DNA of 64,000 nucleotides from Neobacillus niacini NBRC 15566 (lineage in GTDB: Bacteria > Bacillota > Bacilli > Bacillales > Cytobacillaceae), in NCBI RefSeq assembly GCF_001591505.1, contig NZ_BCVA01000032.1, positions 1-64,000 on the forward strand, written 5' to 3'. Every line of letters starts with the position of its first letter. The stretch's first letter is position 1. Below the pieces are notes generated by a model that made no database searches, was not told the origin of the DNA, and worked only from the letters and a program-made list of their open reading frames with translations. Positions 51,189 through 60,298 of this stretch are shown one piece after another. Both the position numbers and the translations under genes were made by a program.

Positions 51189-52274
51189 TTGTACATTACA
51201 AAGGTAGAGGCAAAGATCGTACGAACACCCTTTAATGTCCCTTTTAAAATGACATATGGGAAAATGCCTCCATATCAATCCCATCTTATTGTTCGAATCA
51301 CCACCAACACAGGATTGACAGGTCTTGGGGAAGCATCCGAATTACCTTTTTTCACTGGAGAGACTGTTGAAACAATGAAGGCGATAGTGGAAAAAAAACT
51401 CGGCCCTGCCATTATTGGAAAACCGGTTTATTCGGTAAGAGAAATACATCATTCAATGGGAATCATTCTCGGGAATGCAACTGGTGCAAAGTCGGCTATT
51501 GATATGGCTTTATGGGATGTTCAAGGAAAAAGGTTGAAAACTCCCGTATATGAGCTTTTAGGTGGTGAAAGGAAACAGCCTGTCAGAGTGGCCTACGTAT
51601 TAGGGGATGAATTCCCGGAGGAAATGGCAAGAGCTGCAAAAGAAATGGCGGAAGCTGGTTTTGATACGCTGAAAATTAAAATTGGCACAGACTTTCGAAA
51701 AGATATCGAAGCCATTTCTCAAATTCGACAGGCAATAGGTCCAGCTATTCATTTAAGAATTGATGCAAATCAGGGATATAAAGTGAAAACGGCCGTCCAG
51801 GAGATTAAAGAAATCGAACCATATAAGATTGATTACATTGAACAACCAGTCCCCGGATGGGACCATGATGGGTTAAGACAAATTAGAAGTGCAACATCTA
51901 TTCCCATCATGGCCGACGAGAGTGCCCATACGTTAAAGGATGTGTATGAGCTTGCAAAAAAGGAAGCCATCGACCTGATAGGTATTAAGCTAATCAAATG
52001 CGGCGGTATCACACCAGCTGTTCAAATCGCGCAATTTTCAGAAGCAATAGGTCTTCAATGTGTGTTAATCAGTCCATGGGATACGCTGCTTGGAACCTAT
52101 GCAAGTCTCCATCTTTCCACTATTTTACCTGGGAACTACTCGCATGAAATGGTTGGTCCTTATTATTTAAAGAACGACCCTTTTGGAGTGGTAGAGATTA
52201 AGGGAGTGATGGATATACCTAAGGGTATTGGATTCGGGATGGAAGATATTTTCGACGAGATTATGGAGGAGTAG
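51189..52274 (+). CDS. Enolase-superfamily dipeptide epimerase
   Basis: 361 residues, TTG start after AAGGAGGGAG. Muconate-lactonising/dipeptide-epimerase group. The base pair is K162xK164 (LKIKIG) on one face and K268 (GIKLIKCGG) on the other. Metal ligands are D192, E218 and D243, in RIDANQG, YIEQP and MADES. This arrangement performs 1,1-proton transfer at an alpha carbon, as in L-Ala-D/L-Glu epimerases. Substrate is not determined. The next gene starts four bases after the stop. Confidence 0.9.
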   Translation: MYITKVEAKIVRTPFNVPFKMTYGKMPPYQSHLIVRITTNTGLTGLGEASELPFFTGETVETMKAIVEKKLGPAIIGKPVYSVREIHHSMGIILGNATGAKSAIDMALWDVQGKRLKTPVYELLGGERKQPVRVAYVLGDEFPEEMARAAKEMAEAGFDTLKIKIGTDFRKDIEAISQIRQAIGPAIHLRIDANQGYKVKTAVQEIKEIEPYKIDYIEQPVPGWDHDGLRQIRSATSIPIMADESAHTLKDVYELAKKEAIDLIGIKLIKCGGITPAVQIAQFSEAIGLQCVLISPWDTLLGTYASLHLSTILPGNYSHEMVGPYYLKNDPFGVVEIKGVMDIPKGIGFGMEDIFDEIMEE

Positions 52275-52278
52275 TACC

Positions 52279-53478
52279 TTGAATAAATTTCAATGGTTCA
52301 TGGTCTGTTTCGTCAGTTTTATTCATTTTTTAGCTCTATCTCATCGAATGGAAGTCGTTCCTTTTTTGGTAGATCTAAAAGATATGTATCATGTAGGATT
52401 TACTGAAGTAGGAGGGCTTTTATCTTCCTTTTTGCTTGGATACGCCATTTTCCAAATTCCTGCAGGAACTCTTGCAGACCGATATTCACCTATATCGTTA
52501 ATCGTGCTAGGATTGTCTCTAATGATGATTTCATCGATGATCTTTTCAATGACGCATTCACTTTATCTGGCCCTTATTTTAAGGTTTATTATGGGGGCTT
52601 CAGCAGCCATGATTTTTTCTCCAGCGATAAAACTAATTTCAATCCATAGCCCTAGAGAAAAACGGGGATTAAGCATTGGCATACTAGAAGGTGCCGCAGC
52701 TGCTGGATCGTTATTAACTTTAACTGTTTTTCCGATTCTATCAATCTATGTAGAATGGAACAGATTATTTCTTATGTTATCTATTCTCCTTTTGCCAACA
52801 TTGCTGCTATTCCTAAAGGTGCCAAAGAGTAAAAATACATCAGAAATACAGGGAAAGAAAGAAGTCCAGTCTAGGGTTTTCTTGAATTTGTTTAAAGATA
52901 AAAAAATCAAACGTCTTTTGGGAATTTCCTTTTTTGGCTTATTTGGACTTTATGGATTTCTGGCTTGGATGCCCACCTATTTGGAAGCGGCTATGGGATA
53001 TACGAAGCAAGAGACCGGTCTGATCATGGCGATTATGATGATCGCTCAAATCATTGGAGCCCCTCTTTCAGGTAAACTTTCTGATATAGTAGGGCAAAGA
53101 AAATCAACTCTCATCATCGGTTCTATCTTAGCGGCAGGATGTTGTTTATGGTTGATATTCCTAAACGACACGGGGATATATTGTACAGCTTTTGTAATTG
53201 GCATCGCTATTTCATGGTCTTTAGCCCCGATGCTGACTCTCGCGACTGAAATGGTGCATATTAGTAGCGCGGGATCGCTTATTAGTATCATGAACACGGT
53301 TGGTCAATTAGGATCAGCAATTTCTGGATATGTATTTGGTATGCTCTATGATTCGTACGGGAGTTTCCAAATAATCTGGATTGTTAGTTTTATTGCTTGT
53401 CTGATTCGAATTATGTTCAGTTACTGTGAGCTTGAAAATCATCAAGTCATAGAATCAGAGAAAGAAATTAGTATTTAA
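52279..53478 (+). CDS. MFS transporter
   Basis: 399 residues, TTG start at 52279 after GGAGGAG. Twelve membrane helices with the loop motif AGTLADRYSPI in the first half and GKLSDIVGQRKS in the second. It is tightly linked to the epimerase gene, so it probably imports the same dipeptide or amino-acid derivative. It resembles the ACS/NNP-type anion or peptide carriers only in general outline. Confidence 0.87.
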   Translation: MNKFQWFMVCFVSFIHFLALSHRMEVVPFLVDLKDMYHVGFTEVGGLLSSFLLGYAIFQIPAGTLADRYSPISLIVLGLSLMMISSMIFSMTHSLYLALILRFIMGASAAMIFSPAIKLISIHSPREKRGLSIGILEGAAAAGSLLTLTVFPILSIYVEWNRLFLMLSILLLPTLLLFLKVPKSKNTSEIQGKKEVQSRVFLNLFKDKKIKRLLGISFFGLFGLYGFLAWMPTYLEAAMGYTKQETGLIMAIMMIAQIIGAPLSGKLSDIVGQRKSTLIIGSILAAGCCLWLIFLNDTGIYCTAFVIGIAISWSLAPMLTLATEMVHISSAGSLISIMNTVGQLGSAISGYVFGMLYDSYGSFQIIWIVSFIACLIRIMFSYCELENHQVIESEKEISI

Positions 53479-53587
53479 TTTTTTTAGAATTAGTTTTCAG
53501 ATTATTCATAACTGACAGAATTTGGTGTCAAGAAAAGATACTAGGATGCTTGAAACCATCAAAAGCGAAATGAAGGGGGAAAGTGAA

Positions 53588-54271
53588 ATGAAAAGAATAA
53601 TCATGTTGCTATTTGGCGTGATGCTGCTTTCAATTAATACCGTTTCGGCAGAAGAAGCAACGCCGGTTTTAAAAAGCGCCAACCTTAAAGTTATGTATGA
53701 AGATGTTATCAAAGTAACGGAAAAAATAACGATCTCCAACTCCGAAGCAATCCCTAAGGGAATATTAGAGCATATCGTAACCAAAATCGGGGGTGCGCAT
53801 TTTGAAGATTTAGTGATTAATGGAGAGGATCAAGAGCTTACCTATGAGTTAAATGAAGGAAATTCTGTTAATAGAGTACTAGTATCTCTACCTGAAGGCA
53901 GTAAAGGAGAATTTACGTATACAGTAAGTTATCAATTTTCAGATACGAGAAATGAGAAAATTCCATTTGTCGTACCGGCTGTTAATACAGCTGGAAATGG
54001 TAATGTAGTCTCATTAAATGTCAATCTCCCAAACGGGAAATATCTGCATGAATCATTCCCCATTATTGATTCTGGAGATTCGGGGATGGTCAAAGAGGAT
54101 ATGATGAACATTCCAAGTTACGTAAATCTTGAAACAGGTTCTTCGCCTGCAGGCTTATTTACAACTTCAAATCTATATACCTTTTTCGGATTGGCTGTCA
54201 TCTTGGGAATTATTTTGGCTTGGATCATTAGTGAAAGAAAAAGTAAGGGTGGTGAAGTAGTAAATGTTTAA
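53588..54271 (+). CDS. Secreted, membrane-anchored protein of unknown function
   Basis: 227 residues; the ATG at 53588 follows AGGGGGAAAG. A signal peptide (about 1-22, cleaved after VSA) is followed by a beta-rich extracellular domain with a likely Ig-like fold, and one C-terminal membrane helix (about 200-218) with a basic cytoplasmic tail. It overlaps the tiny membrane protein that precedes the symporter, so the three are translated together. It could be a surface accessory to the symporter. I do not recognise a family. Confidence 0.75.
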   Translation: MKRIIMLLFGVMLLSINTVSAEEATPVLKSANLKVMYEDVIKVTEKITISNSEAIPKGILEHIVTKIGGAHFEDLVINGEDQELTYELNEGNSVNRVLVSLPEGSKGEFTYTVSYQFSDTRNEKIPFVVPAVNTAGNGNVVSLNVNLPNGKYLHESFPIIDSGDSGMVKEDMMNIPSYVNLETGSSPAGLFTTSNLYTFFGLAVILGIILAWIISERKSKGGEVVNV

Positions 54272-54359
54272 TCTAGGTGCTCCCTTTACTTTTTTTGTCC
54301 TCTATACCGTTGTTTGGATTGCTGGATATTTCCTTTGGGCTGTTAAAAGTGAAAAATAA
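54264..54359 (+). CDS. Tiny membrane protein preceding symporter 1
   Basis: 31 residues (MFNLGAPFTFFVLYT...), one membrane helix and a KSEK tail. The ATG overlaps the previous stop by eight bases and the symporter begins 20 bp after it. The same arrangement, with a different tiny protein, precedes the second symporter at 57439. I recall a symporter small accessory protein family in this position in Firmicutes, which it would fit. Confidence 0.72.
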   Translation: MFNLGAPFTFFVLYTVVWIAGYFLWAVKSEK

Positions 54360-54379
54360 CTAAAAGGAGGGGATCGTGA

Positions 54380-55807
54380 ATGTTTGAAGTAAGTACGACG
54401 TTTTATGTGGTGTTGGTTTTATATTTTGCCGTCATTCTTGGTATCGGAATATGGTCGGGAACAAAGAACAAAGGAACAGAGGATTTCTTGGTAGCAGGAA
54501 GATCCATTGGGCCATTAGTCGGTGGTGCAGCATTTGCAGCTACACAAATGAGTGCAGGTACATTTGTAGGAACACTTGGTATTCATTACTTAACGGGCGG
54601 GAGCTTCCTTTGGATTTGGGCTGGACTTTGGTTCGGCTGGTTAATTGCGGCTACCCTAGTCGGCCCTAAGTTTCAATCTTTTAAAGGGTTAACGGTACCT
54701 GACTACGTAGGTACTAGATTTAATAGTAAAGCGGCTCGGGGAATATCAGCCCTTTTAATATTAGTAGCCTATACCGTTTACCTAACTGCACAGTACCAAG
54801 CGGGAGGGAATATTTTCCAAACACTATTCGGAATTCCGTTCATCTGGGGAGCGATCATAACCGTTGGGATCACTTTACTTTATACGATGATTGGCGGAAT
54901 GAGAGCTACAGCTTATAGTGATTTCGTTCAGGCGATTATTATGGCCGGCTGCTTTTTTGCTGCCCTTCCATTGCTCTTTAATCAAGCAGGTGGAACAGAA
55001 TTTGTCGGGAATTTTTTAGCCGAATTTAGTCCTAATATGTTAAGCTGGCATTTCGGTTTTAAGGAGTTGCTTGGTTTTGGTGCAGCCTTTGGGTTTGCAA
55101 TGGCAGCAGCGCCATATGAGTTAGCAAGAATGTATACATTAAGAGATAGGAAGACCGTAAAATTAGCAATCGGCTTTTCATTTATTTTCCAAGCTGTTGT
55201 TGGTATTTCTGTAGCAGCAGCAGGCATGGCCATTCGAGCACTCTTCCCATATATGCCTACACCTGATATTGCTTCTACCATCATGGCCATTAATATACTT
55301 CCGCCAGTTGTGGGGTCCTTGATTATTTTAGCAATCCTCTCAGCGATAATGAGTACAGTTTCCGGCATTATGATGGTATCTGCTTCCGCGTTTTCACATG
55401 ATTTCTATGCCACGATGATCAAGCCTAACGCCAGTGACAGTGAAAAAATGAAGGTAAACCGAATTGCGGTACTAGTACTAGGAATTATCCCTATTTTCTT
55501 GGCCTTAAGACAGTTGGACATTGTTCAATTCATAGTCGTTCTCCAGGCATCCTTAACAGCGAGCTTTTTCTTTGCAACGGTGATTCTTGGCCTTAACTGG
55601 AAGAGAGGTACAGCTGCGGGAGCAATTGTTTCGATGATTGGCGGCTTCTTCACAGCATTGTTCTGGTATTTAGCAGGTAATCCGTTGGGGATTAATGAGG
55701 TTATACCTGGAGTCATGGTCAGTTTCGTCTCATTTATTGTTGTTAGCCTAGTAACGAAACCTGTGCCAAAAGAAGCGCTTCAGCCATTCTTTGAGGATGT
55801 GAAGTAA
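54380..55807 (+). CDS. Sodium:solute symporter (SSS family) 1
   Basis: 475 residues, AAAGGAGGGG before the ATG. Thirteen or so membrane helices of the LeuT fold: GTEDFLVAGRSIGPLVGGAAFAATQMSAGTFVG at the start is the SSS signature, and AILSAIMSTVSGIMM contains the sodium-site Ser/Thr of helix 8. The C-terminus EALQPFFEDVK is shared with symporter 2. Related to PutP/PanF-type carriers of amino acids and organic acids; the substrate here is probably an amino acid or peptide derivative, judging by the neighbours. Confidence 0.9.
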   Translation: MFEVSTTFYVVLVLYFAVILGIGIWSGTKNKGTEDFLVAGRSIGPLVGGAAFAATQMSAGTFVGTLGIHYLTGGSFLWIWAGLWFGWLIAATLVGPKFQSFKGLTVPDYVGTRFNSKAARGISALLILVAYTVYLTAQYQAGGNIFQTLFGIPFIWGAIITVGITLLYTMIGGMRATAYSDFVQAIIMAGCFFAALPLLFNQAGGTEFVGNFLAEFSPNMLSWHFGFKELLGFGAAFGFAMAAAPYELARMYTLRDRKTVKLAIGFSFIFQAVVGISVAAAGMAIRALFPYMPTPDIASTIMAINILPPVVGSLIILAILSAIMSTVSGIMMVSASAFSHDFYATMIKPNASDSEKMKVNRIAVLVLGIIPIFLALRQLDIVQFIVVLQASLTASFFFATVILGLNWKRGTAAGAIVSMIGGFFTALFWYLAGNPLGINEVIPGVMVSFVSFIVVSLVTKPVPKEALQPFFEDVK

Positions 55808-55810
55808 ATG

Positions 55811-55843
55811 TTTAAGGGGGGATTTATTCCTTCCCCTTTTTTA
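55811..55843 (+). terminator. Probable terminator after symporter 1
   Basis: AAGGGGGGA / TTCCCCTTTTTT with a loop of about nine bases. Confidence 0.65.
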
Positions 55844-55862
55844 ATTGTCATTTGAAACAAAT

Positions 55863-55917
55863 TTAAGTTCGTTTAGGTTAAAAGGTAGGTCGTGTATCTT
55901 CACCTAAATGAACCTAA
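55863..55917. promoter_or_regulatory. Inverted pair of TAGG-N6-TAGG activator sites
   Basis: TTAAGTTCGTTTAGG (55863-55877) and the complement of TTAGGTTCATTTAGG (55903-55917) face each other 48-102 bp before the -24 box at 55965. An extra TAGG lies between at 55886. Position and symmetry are what is expected of an enhancer for a sigma-54 activator. Confidence 0.78.
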
Positions 55918-55964
55918 TTCCTATCGAAACTTTAATATATAATATTAAAAACCTTGTTAAAAGA

Positions 55965-55983
55965 TTGGCACAGAACTTGCATT
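55965..55983 (+). promoter_or_regulatory. Sigma-54 (-24/-12) promoter of the M20/symporter/amidase unit
   Basis: TTGGCACAGAACTTGCATT, essentially the full consensus, with GG (55967-55968) and GC (55979-55980) ten bases apart. The gene starts 32 bp downstream of the element. Confidence 0.93.
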
Positions 55984-56014
55984 AATATGGTTGTAAAGAG
56001 AAAGGGGTGCAACC

Positions 56015-57259
56015 ATGAATGTAGCAATTGAAAAAGTAGTAGATTCGATGAGTAATGAAATCGTAACTCTATTGCAAAAAATGATTCAAATTCCTAGTGA
56101 AAATCCACCAGGAAACTATGAGGAAATTTGTAACTTTCTAGAAAAGGAACTATTATCGTTAGGATTTGAGGTAAAAGTAGTCAATGTGCCTGAGGAAGTG
56201 ACGAGGAAATTAAATCTGCCAACACCTCGGAAAAATGTTATTGCAGTCATGAAAGGGAATGGAGGAGGGAAAAATTTAATTTTTAACTCTCATATTGATA
56301 CGGTTCCAGCAGGAGACTTGGAACAATGGACCCACCCGCCATTTTCAGGAGCCATTGCTAATGGTAAGGTATATGGAAGAGGTGCAACAGACTCCAAAGG
56401 TCGATTAACCGCTTATATTATGGCTGCTGTGGCGTTAAAGAAGTCCGGAATTCCTTTTTACGGTGATATTGTGATCGCAGCTACTTGTGATGAAGAAACT
56501 GGCGGTGTTCTAGGAGCAGGTTATGTCACTGGTCAAGGATTAGTTACAGGTGATATGGTGGTTGTGGAAGGCTACAGCAATCATATCGTTCGCGCTATGG
56601 CTGGAGTTCTTCAGTTAAGAATTAAATCAACAGGCCGTCCTGCTCATGCAGCCTTCAAATGGAAGGGAATAAATGCCGTTGAAAAAATGGCAAAAGTCAT
56701 TCTAGAATTAACTAACCTGCAAGAACAATTAAAAAATGAACCTTCAGAAGTTGAGGGAATGAGTTATACAACCGTCAATATTGGAATTATCAATGGGGGA
56801 ACCAAGGTGAATGTTGTCCCTGGGACCTGTGAGATTGAGGTGGACTTTCGGGTGATACCAGAACAAACCCTTGATGATATTTATAATCGGGTATCTACTA
56901 TGATCGAAAGGCTTCAGATGGAAGATCCAGAGATGAACATCCAGGTAGAGCGAGTGCCGGATTTTCAAACCAATCCAACCGTAACTGAAGCGAATTCACC
57001 TCTAATTGAGGAATTGCAATCGGCTATTCAAGAGGTTTCAGGAACCTCACTTCCTGTCGTAGGAATGTTAGGGCAATCAGATACACGCTGGTTTATTCAA
57101 AATGGAATTCCAGGTATTAATTATGGCCCTGGTACCAACAACAATAATCTCCATGGGTATGATGAGTTCATGGAAATTGAGGATTTAATCCAAACGACAA
57201 AAATCTTAACGGTTCTTGCTAAAAATTTCTGTGGAACAAAAGAATTCGTCACGGAATAG
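56015..57259 (+). CDS. M20-family metallopeptidase (ArgE/DapE type)
   Basis: 414 residues, AAAGGGG before the ATG. Metal and catalytic residues are visible in NSHIDTVPAG (His, Asp), YGRGATDSKG (bridging Asp), ATCDEETGG (catalytic Glu and ligand) and NNLHGYDE (last His). The dimerisation domain holds GRPAHAAFKWKG. ArgE/DapE members deacylate N-acyl amino acids or cleave short peptides in the cytoplasm. It is the first gene behind a sigma-54 promoter and is followed by the symporter and amidase genes. Confidence 0.92.
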   Translation: MNVAIEKVVDSMSNEIVTLLQKMIQIPSENPPGNYEEICNFLEKELLSLGFEVKVVNVPEEVTRKLNLPTPRKNVIAVMKGNGGGKNLIFNSHIDTVPAGDLEQWTHPPFSGAIANGKVYGRGATDSKGRLTAYIMAAVALKKSGIPFYGDIVIAATCDEETGGVLGAGYVTGQGLVTGDMVVVEGYSNHIVRAMAGVLQLRIKSTGRPAHAAFKWKGINAVEKMAKVILELTNLQEQLKNEPSEVEGMSYTTVNIGIINGGTKVNVVPGTCEIEVDFRVIPEQTLDDIYNRVSTMIERLQMEDPEMNIQVERVPDFQTNPTVTEANSPLIEELQSAIQEVSGTSLPVVGMLGQSDTRWFIQNGIPGINYGPGTNNNNLHGYDEFMEIEDLIQTTKILTVLAKNFCGTKEFVTE

Positions 57260-57319
57260 CAGGAGTTTATCCTGATTTTTCGGAATATAGAAACAATTAC
57301 AAAAAGGGGTTGGAGAAGA

Positions 57320-57439
57320 ATGGGTACATTTTTGGGGTTATCGGCATCTAATTGGTTTATTTGGATCACAATGGGTGTCTTCATTATCACCTATTTTGTT
57401 GTCACCGAAGCGATCACTAAAAAGGAGGAGAAAAAATAA
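57320..57439 (+). CDS. Tiny membrane protein preceding symporter 2
   Basis: 39 residues (MGTFLGLSASNWFIW...), one membrane helix and a KKEEKK tail. AAGGGG precedes the ATG region. Its stop overlaps the symporter start in TAATG, so translation is coupled. It is the counterpart of the tiny gene at 54264. Confidence 0.78.
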   Translation: MGTFLGLSASNWFIWITMGVFIITYFVVTEAITKKEEKK

Positions 57440-58890
57440 TGGCTATCGCTGTTCTTGTCGCATATATGCTCGCTGTTATTGGGATTGGATATTACATGAA
57501 ATCTCGCATCCAAAATGAAATGGATTTCTTAGCTGCTGGCGGGAAATTAGGGGTCTGGGTTGGAGGTATGACGCTTGCAGCCACTCAGATGAGTGCCGGT
57601 ACAGCCATTGGAACGGTGGGCTTCCACTATCAAGTAGGCTATAATTTTGCTTGGATTTGGCCAGCGATTTGGGCTTCATGGGTCATCATGGCCATCTTTA
57701 TTGCGCCTAAAATGAAAGCATTCTTTAATTCTAATAAGGCCTTAACCATTCCCGACCTATTAGGAACCCGCTATGAAAGTAATGCCATCCGAGTGATTTC
57801 TGTTCTTATTCTATTAGTTTGTTACGGGATGACAGTAGTAGCTGAATTAGTTGGGGGATCGTATTTATTAAATGTGGTTTTCGATATCCCTATTACATGG
57901 GGTGTATTAATTATTGCATTTATCTTTATTGCTTACACTGTAATGGGCGGGTTATTTGCCATTGCTTATACAGACGTGCTCCAAATGATTGTCTTTGCTC
58001 TAGGATTTGCGATTGCGGTGCCTTTTGCAGTATCAAAGGCAGGGGGCTTTAGTAAATTAAATGAAACATTATCTTCGATTGATCCGAATCTTGTTGCCAC
58101 GGGGATGCCTTCATCGGCTTTAACTGCGGTCGCTCTGTCATTCTTTATCATGATGATCGGATATCCTATTATTGCTGTTCGTTTTTATTCCATAAAAGAT
58201 AATAAAACGATCCGCCGTGCAGTAGGTATATCTTTTATTTTTCAGGCAATTGTAGCGGTTTCTATCGCCATCCTTGGGGTTAGTGCAAGAGTTCTATATC
58301 CTAATTTAACTTCACCTGATTTAGCCAGCTCTACAATCGCCATGGATCTATTGCCTCCAGTATTGGGTGGATTGCTTTTAGCAGCGATTTTAGCAGCGAT
58401 TCAGTCTACTGTAAGTGCCGTTTTGTTGATGCTTGGAAGTTCAATCTCACATGATATTATGAAAAATGTAATGAAGAAAAAATTAAGCGACAAACAACAA
58501 TTAAAGATTACCAGAATTGTGGTATTGATTATGGGGATTTTACCAATACCGTTTGCGTTAAACCCGCTGCCATTAATTCAGCAGATTTGGATTAATGCAG
58601 CTGCCCTGATTGGTTCATCCTTCGCAGTCTCTATTTTGTTAGGGTTGTACTGGAAACGGGCAACAAAAGCTGGTGCGATTACTTCCATGGTTGGTGGAAT
58701 AGGCAGCGCTGTACTTTGGTTATCACTTGGCAACCCATTTGGATTGGATCCTGTTTATATCAGTGTACCGGTAAGTCTATTAGGAATGGTGTTTGTCAGC
58801 TTACTAACCAAGCCGGTGTCAAAACAAGCATTACAACCATTTTTTAAAGATGTCCAAGCATCGGAGTCTGGAAACACAATAGCAGGATAA
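57439..58890 (+). CDS. Sodium:solute symporter (SSS family) 2
   Basis: 483 residues, ribosome site AAAGGAGG inside the preceding tiny gene. SSS signature NEMDFLAAGGKLGVWVGGMTLAATQMSAGTAIG, helix-8 region AAILAAIQSTVSAVLLM, and the C-terminal KQALQPFFKDVQ shared with symporter 1. It probably imports the substrate of the adjoining M20 peptidase or amidase with sodium. Confidence 0.91.
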   Translation: MAIAVLVAYMLAVIGIGYYMKSRIQNEMDFLAAGGKLGVWVGGMTLAATQMSAGTAIGTVGFHYQVGYNFAWIWPAIWASWVIMAIFIAPKMKAFFNSNKALTIPDLLGTRYESNAIRVISVLILLVCYGMTVVAELVGGSYLLNVVFDIPITWGVLIIAFIFIAYTVMGGLFAIAYTDVLQMIVFALGFAIAVPFAVSKAGGFSKLNETLSSIDPNLVATGMPSSALTAVALSFFIMMIGYPIIAVRFYSIKDNKTIRRAVGISFIFQAIVAVSIAILGVSARVLYPNLTSPDLASSTIAMDLLPPVLGGLLLAAILAAIQSTVSAVLLMLGSSISHDIMKNVMKKKLSDKQQLKITRIVVLIMGILPIPFALNPLPLIQQIWINAAALIGSSFAVSILLGLYWKRATKAGAITSMVGGIGSAVLWLSLGNPFGLDPVYISVPVSLLGMVFVSLLTKPVSKQALQPFFKDVQASESGNTIAG

Positions 58891-58906
58891 AAAGGAGGAA
58901 CTTGCA

Positions 58907-60262
58907 TTGCCTTCAACAGATACGAAGCAATTACTTTATAAGTCAATTGAAGAAATCAGTACATTATATAGGAAAAAAGAGGTATCTCCGGTCGAGATTA
59001 CGGAAGCAACATTAGATCGCTTACAGGAAGTGGAGCCAAGGCTAAATGCATTTGTTACGGTCCTTGGTGAGCAAGCTTTGGCGAAAGCAAGAAAAGCTGA
59101 AGTGGTTTTCGTAAAAGGGGAAAAGGCCAGTAAGTTATTTGGGATACCTGTATCATTGAAGGATATTTTTATGACAAAAGGGATTCGTACTTCACTTGGA
59201 TCAAGAATTATGAAGGACTTTGTTCCAGAAGAAGATGCTTTTGTTTATCGTGCATTACAGGATAATGGTGCCATCATCATTGGGAAAAATAATATGCTTG
59301 AATTTGCCTACGGGTCCGTACACCCAGATTATGGTCAATGCAATAATCCGTGGAATGTAAGCCGTACAGCTGGTGGATCTAGTACTGGGTCAGGCGCGTC
59401 AGTTGCCGTAGGGATTGGATATGCCTCAATCGGAACGGATACAGGAGGCTCCATCCGCGTTCCATCTTCCTTTTGCGGTATTGTTGGGCTGAAGCCAACC
59501 TATGAAACGGTTTCACGACAAGGATTGTTCCCTTTATCTCATTCTTTAGACCATATCGGCCCGCTAACTAGGACTGTTCGAGATAATGCAACTGTTCTGG
59601 AGCACATTTCTTCCCGCCGTTTTATTTTCGATTCCTGGGGAGAGATTCGCGGGATAAAAGTGGGCGTCATCCGATCATTAACCGATTCTATTATGAATCC
59701 GGAAGTATCTGCGTTAATGTTATCTGCCATTCAGCAACTCAAGGAATTAGGGGCTCAGCTTTACGATGTAGAGATTCCAGGAATTGAATCAATCGAAGAA
59801 GCTGCCATGCCTATTGTCCTTGCGGAAGCTTCGACGTATCATCAAAAATGGTTTGATTCGAGGGAAAAAGATTATTCACCAAACACCTATGCCAACCTAA
59901 GAGAAGGCTATAAGGTTACAGCAGTAAGCTATTTGGAAGCGTTAGGGAAGAAAAAGGAGTTCACAGAAGAAGTTGATCAAGTATTAAAACAGGTGGATGT
60001 GCTGATTTGTCCAACGGTCCCATATCCAGCTACTGAAAAGGACCCTTCCTTTGAGGATGGAAATATCGATATTTCTCAGAGCACGATTCCATTTAATATG
60101 AGTGGACATCCAGCTCTATCTCTGTCAGCAGGAAATACTGGTTCAGAAAATCTGCCGGTGGGGCTGCAAATCATTGGGCGATACTTTGATGAAGATACCA
60201 TTTATCGTGTAGGTGATGCCTTCCAACAATCTACAGGCGGCTACAAGAAGCCTCCACTTTAA
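58907..60262 (+). CDS. Amidase-signature-family hydrolase
   Basis: 451 residues, TTG start nine bases after AAAGGAGG. The Ser-cisSer-Lys triad of the family is visible: K85 (PVSLKDIFM), the cis-Ser in TAGGSSTGSGA (158/159), and nucleophile S182 (TDTGGSIRVPSS). The family includes GatA, but no gatB or gatC is near, so this is a catabolic amidase. Hydrolysis of an amino-acid amide or an amidated intermediate is likely. The next gene begins within 37 bp. Confidence 0.92.
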   Translation: MPSTDTKQLLYKSIEEISTLYRKKEVSPVEITEATLDRLQEVEPRLNAFVTVLGEQALAKARKAEVVFVKGEKASKLFGIPVSLKDIFMTKGIRTSLGSRIMKDFVPEEDAFVYRALQDNGAIIIGKNNMLEFAYGSVHPDYGQCNNPWNVSRTAGGSSTGSGASVAVGIGYASIGTDTGGSIRVPSSFCGIVGLKPTYETVSRQGLFPLSHSLDHIGPLTRTVRDNATVLEHISSRRFIFDSWGEIRGIKVGVIRSLTDSIMNPEVSALMLSAIQQLKELGAQLYDVEIPGIESIEEAAMPIVLAEASTYHQKWFDSREKDYSPNTYANLREGYKVTAVSYLEALGKKKEFTEEVDQVLKQVDVLICPTVPYPATEKDPSFEDGNIDISQSTIPFNMSGHPALSLSAGNTGSENLPVGLQIIGRYFDEDTIYRVGDAFQQSTGGYKKPPL

Positions 60263-60298
60263 ATGAGAGAAATGGATAAGGTGGATGGAGGGGATACC

